The notes under the pieces were generated by a model. It searched no databases, had not been told where the DNA came from, and was given only the letters and a program-made list of their open reading frames with translations. From Paenibacillus cremeus (GTDB taxonomy: Bacteria; Bacillota; Bacilli; Paenibacillales; NBRC-103111): a stretch of 64,000 bases of DNA. The stretch spans positions 1-64,000 of the forward strand of contig NZ_VNJI01000016.1 of NCBI RefSeq assembly GCF_007786445.1, in the 5' to 3' direction. Position numbers and translations under genes: made by a program. Shown here one piece after another: positions 34,876 to 42,294 of this stretch (within the stretch, counting starts at the first letter, position 1; every line of letters begins with the position of its first letter).

Positions 34876-36036
34876 ATGAATCGAATGGACTCCCGATTAA
34901 CTCCGCTGCTGAAGAGCTTGGTCGAAATGAATCATGGACCTGCTGGATGTGCTTGCACAGTTATTCAAAATGGTGAGGTATTGTATCAGGAAGGCTTCGG
35001 CTATGCCGATCTGGACAAGGGCACCCCTATCGCCCAAGATACCATCTACCGAATTTATTCGATGACCAAAGTCGTTACTTGTGTAGCCGCCCTCATGCTT
35101 TATGAGAAAGGGCATTTTTTGCTGAACGATCCGGTGGAGGAGTATTTGCCGGAGTTTAAAAATTTGTCGGTCTACCGTTATAACGAATTCGGCGTGCGAA
35201 CCGCTTCCCCAGCGGCTGGGTCGATTCGGATCAAGGATTTGTTCATGATGACCTCGGGGCTTACCTACGGAGGAGATATCCTCGAAACGGAGCGCCAGAC
35301 CCGTACCATTATGGAAAATGCCGTACATACGATGGACATGCGTGCTCTTTCCCAAGCGCTCGCGACCGTTCCCCTCGCCTTCGACCCGGGGACACACTGG
35401 AAATACGGAACAAGCCACGATGTTCTGGCTGCATTAATTGAAGTGATCTCAGGTGAATCGTTCGGAGAATTTTTGAGAACGAACATCTTCGAGCCGCTCG
35501 CCATGAACGATACTGCGTTCCGGATTTCAGATGACAAACGTGACCGCTTATGCGTCATGTATGACCGCAAGGAAGACGGCACACTGACCCCGAATGTCGA
35601 TCGAGATGCTCCTTACCAGCCGGGATGCAAGTACGAAAGTGGAGGAGGCGGTCTGCTTTCCACGATCGGCGACTACAGCCGTTTCGCTCAAATGCTGGCC
35701 AGAGGCGGCGAATTGGACGGCGTTCGCATTCTCAGCCGCAAAACGATCGAGTTAATGGCCCAGAATCACTTGGGACCTGAGCAACTGAAAGACTTCAACT
35801 GGCCTCAAATGAAAGGCTATGGGTACGGTCTAGGAGTTCGCGTGATGATCGATCCAGCTGAAGGCGGTATTAACGGCACGATCGGCGAATTTGGCTGGGC
35901 GGGCTTGGCCGGTTCTTGGGTGTTGATCGATCCGAAGGAGCAATTATCCGTCGTATATATGCAGCAAATGCTGCCAAGCAATGAGCCGTATATCCACCCG
36001 CGCCTGCGCGCCGTTATTTACGGGGCGCTGGAGTAA
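34876..36036 (+). CDS. Class C beta-lactamase-fold serine hydrolase (esterase/PBP4*-like)
   Basis: A 386-residue protein without a signal peptide. The acylation site is S62-M-T-K65 (RIYSMTKVV). The second motif reads WKYGTSHDVL (Tyr kept, Asn replaced) and the third region is GEFGWAGLAG rather than KTG. This pattern fits the esterase/peptidase side of the family more than drug-hydrolysing beta-lactamases. ATG 34876 is preceded by AAGGAG (13 nt) and GAAGG (3 nt), so the exact start is slightly uncertain; a GTG at 34849 is less likely. Confidence 0.85.
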   Translation: MNRMDSRLTPLLKSLVEMNHGPAGCACTVIQNGEVLYQEGFGYADLDKGTPIAQDTIYRIYSMTKVVTCVAALMLYEKGHFLLNDPVEEYLPEFKNLSVYRYNEFGVRTASPAAGSIRIKDLFMMTSGLTYGGDILETERQTRTIMENAVHTMDMRALSQALATVPLAFDPGTHWKYGTSHDVLAALIEVISGESFGEFLRTNIFEPLAMNDTAFRISDDKRDRLCVMYDRKEDGTLTPNVDRDAPYQPGCKYESGGGGLLSTIGDYSRFAQMLARGGELDGVRILSRKTIELMAQNHLGPEQLKDFNWPQMKGYGYGLGVRVMIDPAEGGINGTIGEFGWAGLAGSWVLIDPKEQLSVVYMQQMLPSNEPYIHPRLRAVIYGALE

Positions 36037-36046
36037 GGCAAGTCAA

Positions 36047-36071
36047 GGGGCGCCCTCGTGGCGCTCTTTTT
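36047..36071 (+). terminator. Intrinsic terminator after the serine hydrolase gene
   Basis: GCGCC pairs with GGCGC around CTCGT, extended by wobble pairs, followed by a T-run. Confidence 0.75.
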
Positions 36072-36099
36072 ATCAACCCACAATTAGGAGGCTCATTTG

Positions 36100-36414
36100 G
36101 TGGAACACTTCATTCCAAGAATCTCAGCCATTGAAATTCCTGTCTCGAATATAGAGAGATCAATCCATTGGTACGTTAAAATGTTTGGTTTAGAGGTGCA
36201 ATATCAAGGTTCAAAGGATGCAATGTTAACGTTCAATGAGGTTGGTGTGCCGGGCATTTTCCTTTGTCAAACGGAAGATAGTCAAAGGCTGCAATTTGTT
36301 AATACTTCGAATGGCATAACCCACAGTGTAATCGATTTTTATACATCTAATCTTGAAGCGTATCGAGATTTCCTGATAGAACAACGAGGACAGGTTTCGA
36401 GTAAGTTTAATTAA
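36100..36414 (+). CDS. VOC-family protein, apparently shortened at the C-terminus
   Basis: About 104 residues beginning like a glyoxalase-fold module (ISAIEIPVSNIERSIHWYVKMFGLEVQY). The second module stops after FLIEQRGQVSSKFN, before the usual DPDGN-type strand carrying the last metal ligand, so 15-20 residues of the typical fold are missing and none are found in the other frames. AGGAGG at 36086-36091 supports GTG 36100; a TTG at 36097 is possible. The gene is visibly more AT-rich than its neighbours, suggesting recent acquisition. Confidence 0.65.
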   Translation: MEHFIPRISAIEIPVSNIERSIHWYVKMFGLEVQYQGSKDAMLTFNEVGVPGIFLCQTEDSQRLQFVNTSNGITHSVIDFYTSNLEAYRDFLIEQRGQVSSKFN

Positions 36415-36494
36415 GAAGCTAAACTGGCAAGTGACCATCCAATATTGATACAATTGAGATATGCAAATAACCTACACTAAGAGAGGCGATTACT

Positions 36495-37277
36495 ATGGAG
36501 CTTGGATTACGAGGAAAAACAGCAATTATTACCGGTGGAAGTAAGGGGATCGGACTGGCCACTGCAATAGCTCTGGCATCCGAAGGGGCGCAGGTGTCCA
36601 TCGTTGCACGGAATATCGAGCCTTTAAAGCAAGCCGCGCAGCTTATCTTGGAGAAAACCGGGGTAGAACCACTCATCGTAGCCTCTGATGTTTCGGTAGA
36701 GGAGGACGTTCGCCGTGCGGTGGAGCAGACGGTCGAACGGTTCGGCGGCATCGACATTTTGGTCAATAATGCTGGAACTTCGGCTGCCAAGCCTTTTGAA
36801 TCCGTCACCACAGACTCATGGGAAGCCGACCTGGATTTAAAGCTGTTTGGTGCCGTACATTTTGCCCGGGCCGTCATTCCATTCATGCGTAAGCGTGGCG
36901 GCGGTGCCATACTCAACGTAACCGCAATCGGCGGTAAAACCCCATCGGCCTCTTCCTTGCCGACTTCTGTAAGCCGTGCTGCAGGACTGGCCCTGACCAA
37001 AGCGATGAGTAAAGATTTGGCAGGAGACAATATCAGAGTCAACGCCGTATGTATCGGGCTCATCCGAAGCGATCAGATTGAGCGCATGTGGCAAGCCAAG
37101 GCTCCGGAACTAACTTGGGAGCAATTTGCAACCGCTCCGCAGCATGATATTCCGCTTGGCCGAATAGGGCGAACGGAAGAAGCCGCCAATGTGATTACTT
37201 TCCTTGTATCTGAAGCAGCATCTTTCGTTACGGGAACGTCGGTAAACATTGACGGAGGTAAGGCAGCAGTTCTGTAG
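36495..37277 (+). CDS. Short-chain dehydrogenase/reductase-like protein without the catalytic residues
   Basis: A 260-residue SDR fold. The nucleotide site TGGSKGIGLA and the structural NNAG are intact, and the C-terminus (ASFVTGTSVNIDGG) is classical. At the active site, the expected Ser, Tyr and Lys are Ala144, Thr157 and Arg161 (NVTAIGG; PTSVSRAAG). The fold should bind NAD(P), but ordinary SDR proton-relay chemistry is not possible with these residues. Related PTSVSRAAG-type sequences seem to exist, so this may be a real subfamily rather than decay. Ribosome site GAGAGGCG upstream. Confidence 0.85.
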   Translation: MELGLRGKTAIITGGSKGIGLATAIALASEGAQVSIVARNIEPLKQAAQLILEKTGVEPLIVASDVSVEEDVRRAVEQTVERFGGIDILVNNAGTSAAKPFESVTTDSWEADLDLKLFGAVHFARAVIPFMRKRGGGAILNVTAIGGKTPSASSLPTSVSRAAGLALTKAMSKDLAGDNIRVNAVCIGLIRSDQIERMWQAKAPELTWEQFATAPQHDIPLGRIGRTEEAANVITFLVSEAASFVTGTSVNIDGGKAAVL

Positions 37278-37315
37278 CAGTGTGATCCATTACCCATGAC
37301 TAGAATTAGGAAGCC

Positions 37316-37344
37316 TTTATTTTAATCACCGGCTCAGTTATTAT
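37316..37344 (+). promoter_or_regulatory. Possible promoter of the FusB-like gene and its leader
   Basis: TATTAT at 37339-37344 with a weak TTTATT at 37316-37321, 17 nt apart, 33 nt before the first leader ORF. The spacing is right, the -35 is poor. Confidence 0.35.
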
Positions 37345-37376
37345 AGTCACATTCCTAAGAGTGGGAGGTGATACTG

Positions 37377-37424
37377 ATGGCAATCAGAGATTGCCGGATT
37401 GGAACAGCCTCATGCAAAGCCTGA
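37377..37424 (+). CDS. Leader peptide 1 upstream of the FusB-like gene (15 aa)
   Basis: A tiny ORF MAIRDCRIGTASCKA preceded by GGGAGGTGAT at 37363-37372, one of the best ribosome sites in the window, 4 nt before the ATG. Its last codons (37411-37419) are the left arm of a perfect 9-bp hairpin whose right arm covers the start of the next small ORF. A strong ribosome site on such a short ORF argues for a regulatory, translated leader. Confidence 0.6.
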   Translation: MAIRDCRIGTASCKA

Positions 37425-37446
37425 ATTGGAGGCGATACTTTGCATG
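37411..37446 (+). promoter_or_regulatory. Leader hairpin 1 covering the start of leader ORF 2
   Basis: CATGCAAAG (37411-37419) and CTTTGCATG (37438-37446) are perfectly complementary, with two more pairs possible outside. The loop (37420-37437) holds the ribosome site TGGAGGCGAT of leader ORF 2, and the right arm ends on its ATG. Ribosome position on leader ORF 1 would therefore open or allow this hairpin. Confidence 0.6.
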
Positions 37447-37533
37447 GGCAGGCCGGGATTCACGAATGTCGCCCAAACAAGCATTCATCGTTTTCTAATA
37501 CTTGGCTTTGCACCTTATTTTGCTTTCAAATAA
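37444..37533 (+). CDS. Leader peptide 2 upstream of the FusB-like gene (29 aa)
   Basis: A 29-codon ORF starting ATG 37444 with TGGAGGCGAT at 37427-37436 and ending TAA at 37531-37533, 22 nt before the FusB-like ATG. Its last codons encode FAPYFAFK, and codons for APYF overlap the left arm of hairpin 2, which masks the ribosome site of the main gene. This is the arrangement of translational attenuators of cat and erm genes. Confidence 0.6.
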   Translation: MGRPGFTNVAQTSIHRFLILGFAPYFAFK

Positions 37534-37544
37534 TAAAAATAAGG
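37513..37544 (+). promoter_or_regulatory. Leader hairpin 2 masking the ribosome site of the FusB-like gene
   Basis: CCTTATTTT (37513-37521) and AAAATAAGG (37536-37544) are perfectly complementary with a 14-nt loop. The right arm overlaps AAGGGG (37541-37546), the only ribosome site before ATG 37556. A ribosome slowed near the end of leader ORF 2 would free that site. Confidence 0.62.
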
Positions 37545-37555
37545 GGCTACGTCCA

Positions 37556-38209
37556 ATGCGCGAACCATTTATTAGAAACCATCAATATAATTTTATCAAA
37601 AACCAAGCAGACTCCGTGTTACAAGCACTCCGAACGGTCGGCGATCCGAAAATACTGGAATCCGTTCGACTCAACGCACAAACCAAGGTGGCGGGGCTGT
37701 TTCCTGACATAAGAGACGACCGGAAATCCATGCTGGAATCGATTTCGGATATGAAAACTGCAGACGATTTTAAAATATACTTGCAGGCGCTCGAGCCGTA
37801 TCGGGTCGCGTTTTCTCCCATTACCGAACAGCAGATTCGGAAGCTTTTCCCGAAAAACAAAAAGCTGAAGCTGCCGGATCTTACACAAATCGACTTTCGC
37901 TCTGTATCCTATTTGAGCTGGATCGATATATCAACCAATAAAATGTTTGTCGTGTATCATGCAGGCGGACAATTCGTCGGCATAGAAGGCCGATACACTG
38001 CGACCCATAAGAAAAGCTATTGTTTTGCTTGCAATAGATATGAAGAATTGGTTTTATTTTCAGCCGTATCCAAAAAAAGGCCGGCACATGCTGTGCCTGA
38101 CTATTACAAATCTGTCGGCAATTATGTATGCATGAACGGCCACGAGTGCAACAAAAACATGACCGACGTTTCTTCTTTGGAGAAGTTCATCGACTCGGTT
38201 CTAGGATAG
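37556..38209 (+). CDS. FusB/FusC-family EF-G-binding protein (fusidic acid resistance type)
   Basis: A 217-residue cytoplasmic protein, close in length to staphylococcal FusB (about 213). The N-terminal helical part starts with the family signature HQYNFIKNQ; the C-terminal zinc-binding part has Cys156 and Cys159 (SYCFACNRYE) and Cys192 and Cys198 (VCMNGHECNK), the four-Cys treble-clef of FusB. Family proteins bind EF-G and help release it from the ribosome, rescuing translation stalled by fusidic acid. ATG 37556 has AAGGGG 9 nt upstream, embedded in a leader hairpin. Whether this homologue gives resistance or serves normal translation is not known. Confidence 0.9.
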   Translation: MREPFIRNHQYNFIKNQADSVLQALRTVGDPKILESVRLNAQTKVAGLFPDIRDDRKSMLESISDMKTADDFKIYLQALEPYRVAFSPITEQQIRKLFPKNKKLKLPDLTQIDFRSVSYLSWIDISTNKMFVVYHAGGQFVGIEGRYTATHKKSYCFACNRYEELVLFSAVSKKRPAHAVPDYYKSVGNYVCMNGHECNKNMTDVSSLEKFIDSVLG

Positions 38210-38232
38210 AATCGAGAACACAATGCAAGTCA

Positions 38233-38262
38233 GGGGCGGCTCGGGCCGCCTCTTTTTCTTTT
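38233..38262 (+). terminator. Intrinsic terminator of the FusB-like gene
   Basis: GGCGGC-TCGG-GCCGCC hairpin followed by a long T-rich run. Confidence 0.88.
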
Positions 38263-38333
38263 TCAACCGAATCCTTACCGAGTCCAAGACGTAGTATATA
38301 TTAATATGCTCTTTACCAAATGAGGTGTGATGA

Positions 38334-38522
38334 ATGTACATTTTGGCGATTTTACTGCCACCGGTGGCGGTCTTGTTTTGCGGCAAACCCATTCAAGCGG
38401 TATTGAATTTAATTTTAACCTTATTCTTCTGGATTCCCGGAGTGATTCATGCCATTCTGGTGGTCAACGAGAGGAAGCAGGATAAGCGGATGGAAAAGAT
38501 GGTCAACCGGATGAAAAAATAA
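38334..38522 (+). CDS. YqaE/Pmp3-family small membrane protein
   Basis: A 62-residue protein with two hydrophobic helices, opening MYILAILLPPVAVLFCGKP, then FFWIPGVIHAI, and a basic tail. This is the Pmp3/YqaE stress-membrane-protein signature, linked in yeast and plants to salt tolerance and membrane potential. Ribosome site GAGGTG before the ATG, terminators on both sides: a single-gene unit. Confidence 0.9.
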   Translation: MYILAILLPPVAVLFCGKPIQAVLNLILTLFFWIPGVIHAILVVNERKQDKRMEKMVNRMKK

Positions 38523-38523
38523 T

Positions 38524-38556
38524 GAGCAGCGCTGAATGCGACTGCTCTTTTTTTAC
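38524..38556 (+). terminator. Intrinsic terminator of the YqaE-like gene
   Basis: GAGCAGCGC pairs with GCG-A-CTGCTC (one bulged A), followed by seven T. Confidence 0.8.
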
Positions 38557-38568
38557 CAGCGAATTGTC

Positions 38569-39507
38569 CTATGACACCAAAAGCAAGGCGCCGATGCCTA
38601 GCAGTACAAGAGCACTTCCGAGGATAGTGCGGAGCTGAAGGGCCTCTTGATTTTTCAATAAAAAGTAGCTGAGAGGGATGACCAGCAGCGGTTGGGCGGT
38701 CGTGATTAAGGTGGCAATGGAAATCGGAATGTAATGCATTGCCGCGATATGGCCGATTTGGGCAGAAATCGTGAGTCCCCCGCTTAACGCGTACAGCCAA
38801 ACGCCCCGGCGATCCGCCGTTCGGAGACTGCTGACTACAGTTCTCGCTTGTTTGTTCAACAACAGGTGCAGGAGCAAGCCGGTCAGCGCTCCGAAAAAAC
38901 CGCCGAGTATCGGCTCATTCCAGTCGCGGATTCCTGCCCCGCGGGTAATGTTGCCTAAAGCGTAAGATAAGGCTCCGAGCAGAGCGAACCAGGCTCCGGG
39001 TTGAATCAGGTTTTTCCAGCTGGCTTGACGTTGGTCGTTTCGTTTGGGAGAATAGCTCACCAAAAATAAACCAGTAAGGACTACCACGATGGCGATGAGC
39101 TCCTGCCAAGAAAGCATTTCCCTTAAAAATAACCACGAAATGACAAACGTAAACAGCGGGCTGCTCACCATATACGTGCTGGCCTTGGATGGCCCAAGCT
39201 TGGCAATCGAATCAAAATAGAGCGACCTCCCGAGATAAGAGGACAGCAAGCCGGACACCATGAACATCAGGAGGCCGAACCCATGAAACCCCACAGGCTG
39301 CGAAGACGTGAGCAATCGAATGATCAGAAGGAGTCCTGAGAACACCACGTTGACAAAAATGGAGATCACAAACCCCACATCGAGATGTACTCGCCCGCTT
39401 GCGGCCTTGGTAACGATGACATTGACGGAAAACAATACAAGTGCTAATAAGGCTAAAAACTCACCCAGTTGTCTCACCCCCAGTAGAAGCTTACAAATTG
39501 ACCTCAT
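38569..39507 (-). CDS. DMT-superfamily (EamA) transporter
   Basis: A ten-helix drug/metabolite transporter of about 310 residues, with two EamA repeats: the first ends YFDSIAKLGPSKASTYMVSSPLF, the second ends SIATLITTAQPLLVIPLSYF. The start is uncertain: ATG 39507 has no good ribosome site; TTG 39534 or a start a few codons further in (near GVRQLGEF, where GGGGGTGAG occurs) are alternatives. No substrate can be given. Confidence 0.82.
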   Translation of the reverse strand: MRSICKLLLGVRQLGEFLALLALVLFSVNVIVTKAASGRVHLDVGFVISIFVNVVFSGLLLIIRLLTSSQPVGFHGFGLLMFMVSGLLSSYLGRSLYFDSIAKLGPSKASTYMVSSPLFTFVISWLFLREMLSWQELIAIVVVLTGLFLVSYSPKRNDQRQASWKNLIQPGAWFALLGALSYALGNITRGAGIRDWNEPILGGFFGALTGLLLHLLLNKQARTVVSSLRTADRRGVWLYALSGGLTISAQIGHIAAMHYIPISIATLITTAQPLLVIPLSYFLLKNQEALQLRTILGSALVLLGIGALLLVS

Positions 39508-39638
39508 CGTACCATCCGACCGTGCTCGTTTCAACCCGTTTTTATTAAGTTGAATTTGGTCTATAGCTTACAATCCTTTCATTGGGTAATCTGAATCTAA
39601 GGAAGTGTGGTTAAATTCAATCGCAAAGGACTGCAGTC

Positions 39639-40533
39639 ATGGAAGCATGGAGACGGAATTTATACGTATTGTGGATCGGATGTTTTTTGTGTTCTAGCGG
39701 AACCAGTATGATTTTGCCGTTCCTATCGGTATTCGTTCAGGAGTTGGGCGTCCGGGACATTCAAGAGGCGGCGGTATGGTCGGCGATGATCTTCGGCTCC
39801 AACCACCTGATGGTTACGCTCACCTCCTCCTTCTGGGGCCGGCTGTCCGATACCTATGGCCAAAAGGTGATGCTGATCCGTGGCATATAGGCCGGCGAAT
39901 CCCAGCCTCCGTGACATCGTGAAGCAGGCCCCAGTGCTGCTGACCATTATGCTGGCCACGTACTTGGTCAACGTCAGCCTGCAAAGTGTAAGTCCCATCA
40001 TCACGCTGTACGTCAAAAGCATGAATATCGTTAATCACGCCGAGATCATCAGCGGATTGATTTTTGCCTCGAGCGCACTGGGAAGCATGTTTGCCGCACC
40101 AATTTTAGGTAGGTTGGGAGACCGTGTTGGACATCATAAGGTATTGCTGGGCTCGGTGCTTCTATTGGCCGTACTTAATATTCCTCAGGCGCTGGTCCAT
40201 GACCCTTGGTCGCTGCTGGGAATCCGGTTCCTCAGCGGGCTGTGTGTCGGCGGCTTAATGCCCTCGATCAGCGCACTCCTGCGTAGAATGTCGCCAGCCT
40301 CGGTGCAGGGCAGTGTTTTCGGCTATAACTCGAGCGCAACCTCGTTCGGGAACGTGTGCGGTTCTTTCTTAGGCGGCGTAGTTTCGAATTATTTGGGCAT
40401 CGGGAGCGTGTTCTATTTCGTTGCGGGGATGCTTTTGGTGTTTTTTATGCTCATGCTACCTCAACTCAAGGCGTTGGACCGAAACGTACGTTATTCCAGT
40501 GAGTCACGGGGAGAAAAAATGGGGTTGGATTAA
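39639..40533 (+). pseudogene. MFS transporter with an internal deletion and frame change
   Basis: The first 84 codons (39639-39890) encode helices 1-2 of an MFS carrier and end within motif A (GRLSDTYGQKVMLIRG), then stop. In a different frame, 39880-40533 encodes the second half: a cytoplasmic linker (NPSLRDIVKQAPVLLTIML), six helices and a repeat of motif A (GRLGDRVGHHKVLLG). Helices 3-6, about 100 residues, are absent between the two. Total coding length is about 300 residues against about 400 for the family. The clean join suggests one deletion at about 39885-39895. The second piece has no clear ribosome site. Confidence 0.8.
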
Positions 40534-40882
40534 AAACAACGCACGATATCCTTGCTGCCTCGATGGAAGAACATGTAATATAATGCTGCAGACATGTGAA
40601 AAAGAGCTAGTGACGGTACTAAAGCTCTAAATGCCGCTTGATCTAGCAACAAGATGAGCTGTCCAAGCAGGTCCTCGAACGGATTCATATACTAGATTGA
40701 CATATGGATCGGAGGGCGTAAGTGCTGCACTCACATGCCTCATAGCAAATGGATTCAATCTTGTTGAATTCCAATTCAATCAATTTAGGTTAGAACGCAA
40801 TCGCAGTTCAAGGCGTAAGCGTGGTTGTTAGCATTATAAGTCGCATGTGAGTGCGGCTTTTTTAATATAAGGGAGAAGCGAA
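40534..40882. other. 349-nt stretch without a gene; structured non-coding sequence
   Basis: No ORF with a ribosome site was found. A TATAAT occurs at 40579-40584. AGAGCT/AGCTCT and GGATTCAA/TTGAATTCC can form local hairpins. GCTGCACTCACATGC (40724-40738) is complementary to GCATGTGAGTGCGGC (40843-40857, one G-T pair), and the second copy is followed by a T-run just before the dienelactone hydrolase gene. The sequence GGCGTAAG occurs twice (40715 and 40812 areas). It does not match T-box or other leader motifs that I can recognise by eye. Confidence 0.45.
40724..40864 (+). terminator. Long-range inverted repeat ending in a T-run
   Basis: Arms of 15 nt at 40724-40738 and 40843-40857, about 104 nt apart, then TTTTTT. 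It looks like a terminator hairpin with a structured insert, so it could close a small RNA or act as a conditional leader for the next gene. Confidence 0.45.
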
Positions 40883-41467
40883 ATGGCCGAGGTTCTATTA
40901 TTTCATCACGCATTGGGTTTGACCGAGGGAATTCACACCTTCGCCGATGAGCTTAGGGAGGCCGGGCACACAGTACACGTTCCGGACCTTTTTGAGGGTC
41001 ACTTGTTTACCACGATCGAGGATGGCATGGCTTGTGTCAAGGAAGTCGGCTTCGAAGAAATGGTTGACCGTGGTATACGTGCGGCAAGCTGGCTTCCGCG
41101 GGAGATCGTCTATGCGGGGTTTTCGCTCGGTGTAGTGGCGGCCCAGAAGCTCGCCCAGACCCGTGAAGGCGCACGTGGTGCACTGTTCTTTTACTCCTGT
41201 GTTCCGGTGTCGATGTTCGGATCCCCCTGGCCGGCAGATTTGCCGGTGCAGATTCATGGTATGGACACGGATCCCTATTTTGCCGATGAGGGAGACCTTG
41301 AAGCGGCACGTGAGCTCGCAGCGTCGGCCCATCATGCCGAACTCTTTTTATACCCAGGGGATCAACACTTTTTTGCCGATAGCAGTTTGTCTTCGTATGA
41401 CGCGGAGGCGGCGGCGTTGCTGATGCAGCGCGTGCTCCAATTTCTCAAGCATTTGGATGAGCAGTAA
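40883..41467 (+). CDS. Dienelactone hydrolase family protein
   Basis: A 194-residue alpha/beta hydrolase. It begins AEVLLFHHALGLTEGI; the nucleophile is Ser81 in YAGFSLGVVAA where classical dienelactone hydrolases have Cys, and the catalytic His is in YPGDQHFFAD. Proteins of this size and type hydrolyse small esters or lactones; the native substrate is unknown. GGGAG upstream of the ATG. The VOC gene follows after 14 nt, so the two are probably cotranscribed. Confidence 0.88.
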   Translation: MAEVLLFHHALGLTEGIHTFADELREAGHTVHVPDLFEGHLFTTIEDGMACVKEVGFEEMVDRGIRAASWLPREIVYAGFSLGVVAAQKLAQTREGARGALFFYSCVPVSMFGSPWPADLPVQIHGMDTDPYFADEGDLEAARELAASAHHAELFLYPGDQHFFADSSLSSYDAEAAALLMQRVLQFLKHLDEQ

Positions 41468-41481
41468 GGGGGAGACAATCC

Positions 41482-42294
41482 ATGATCACTCACTTTTCTC
41501 AGCTTCAGTTACAAACGGTTTCAATTCAAGGCGTTAAACAATTTTATCATGACCAGCTACGGTTCCCTGTCGTTTATGAGTCTGACGTTGAAATCTGGTT
41601 TCAACCGACGGAATCCTTTACATTATCTTTTACGGAAGCTGCAGAACCGCTGGTTCCTGTCCATTTTGCATTCGAGGTGCCTTATTCTGAGTTTGAGAAC
41701 GCAGTACATTGGCTCCAAAGCACCGGAAATATTACACTCTTAAAATGGTCCGATGGCCGGATGATTGATGATTTTGAAACGGGAAAGAATGTTTACTTCC
41801 GGGATGGCGACGGTAACTTGCTGGAAATCATCGCCCATCATTACATCACAGAAGGGATATTGCCTGCGAGCGGAGAGTTAAAAATTTTGTATCTTAGAGA
41901 AGTTGGGTTTCCGGTAGATTCTGTAACTGATTTTAGAGAGTTGTTAGTTGAGCTTTTTAACTTCAGTCTGGATAAGGTATATGAGAACTTTACTTTTGCT
42001 ATTGGCGGAACTGCACATGCGGTGATTACTTCTAAAAAGCGAAAATGGATTCCGATCGCCATGACCGCTTTATCACCAACGATGAACATCATTTTTGGGA
42101 CCAGCAGTTCCGATTTTATGGAAGAGGTTAAAACCAAATTAACTGCCAAAGGCATCCATCATGAAAGTACTGAAGTCGGTCAGCTGCATTTTAGATTAAA
42201 TGGGTACAGTTTTTACTTGAAACTTACAAACTTTCCGGCCAACATGCCTGCGTTATTAAACCTGCCTTATTCAAAGTTACCAAAGCATTCCTAA
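41482..42294 (+). CDS. Two-domain VOC-family protein (CatE-like)
   Basis: A 270-residue protein made of two glyoxalase-type halves. The first ends with the classic strand VYFRDGDGNLLEIIAHH containing a metal-ligand Glu; the second half (KILYLREVGFPVD onward) is more divergent. The size and arrangement resemble ring-cleaving extradiol dioxygenase-like proteins, but the ligand set is incomplete, so a non-catalytic or different role is possible. It overlaps the 3' end of the convergent LysR gene by 18 nt. Confidence 0.8.
   Translation: MITHFSQLQLQTVSIQGVKQFYHDQLRFPVVYESDVEIWFQPTESFTLSFTEAAEPLVPVHFAFEVPYSEFENAVHWLQSTGNITLLKWSDGRMIDDFETGKNVYFRDGDGNLLEIIAHHYITEGILPASGELKILYLREVGFPVDSVTDFRELLVELFNFSLDKVYENFTFAIGGTAHAVITSKKRKWIPIAMTALSPTMNIIFGTSSSDFMEEVKTKLTAKGIHHESTEVGQLHFRLNGYSFYLKLTNFPANMPALLNLPYSKLPKHS

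Noticed and set aside
34876-36036. A functional antibiotic-hydrolysing class C beta-lactamase
   Set aside because: No signal peptide, and the second and third active-site motifs differ from true AmpC enzymes; esterase/peptidase is more likely.
40697-40702. TTGACA as a promoter -35
   Set aside because: No acceptable -10 hexamer 16-18 nt downstream (sequence there is AAGTGC).
40534-40882. T-box or other amino-acid/cofactor riboswitch in front of the hydrolase gene
   Set aside because: The T-box core (GGGTGG.ACCGCG type) and other conserved riboswitch cores I know are absent.
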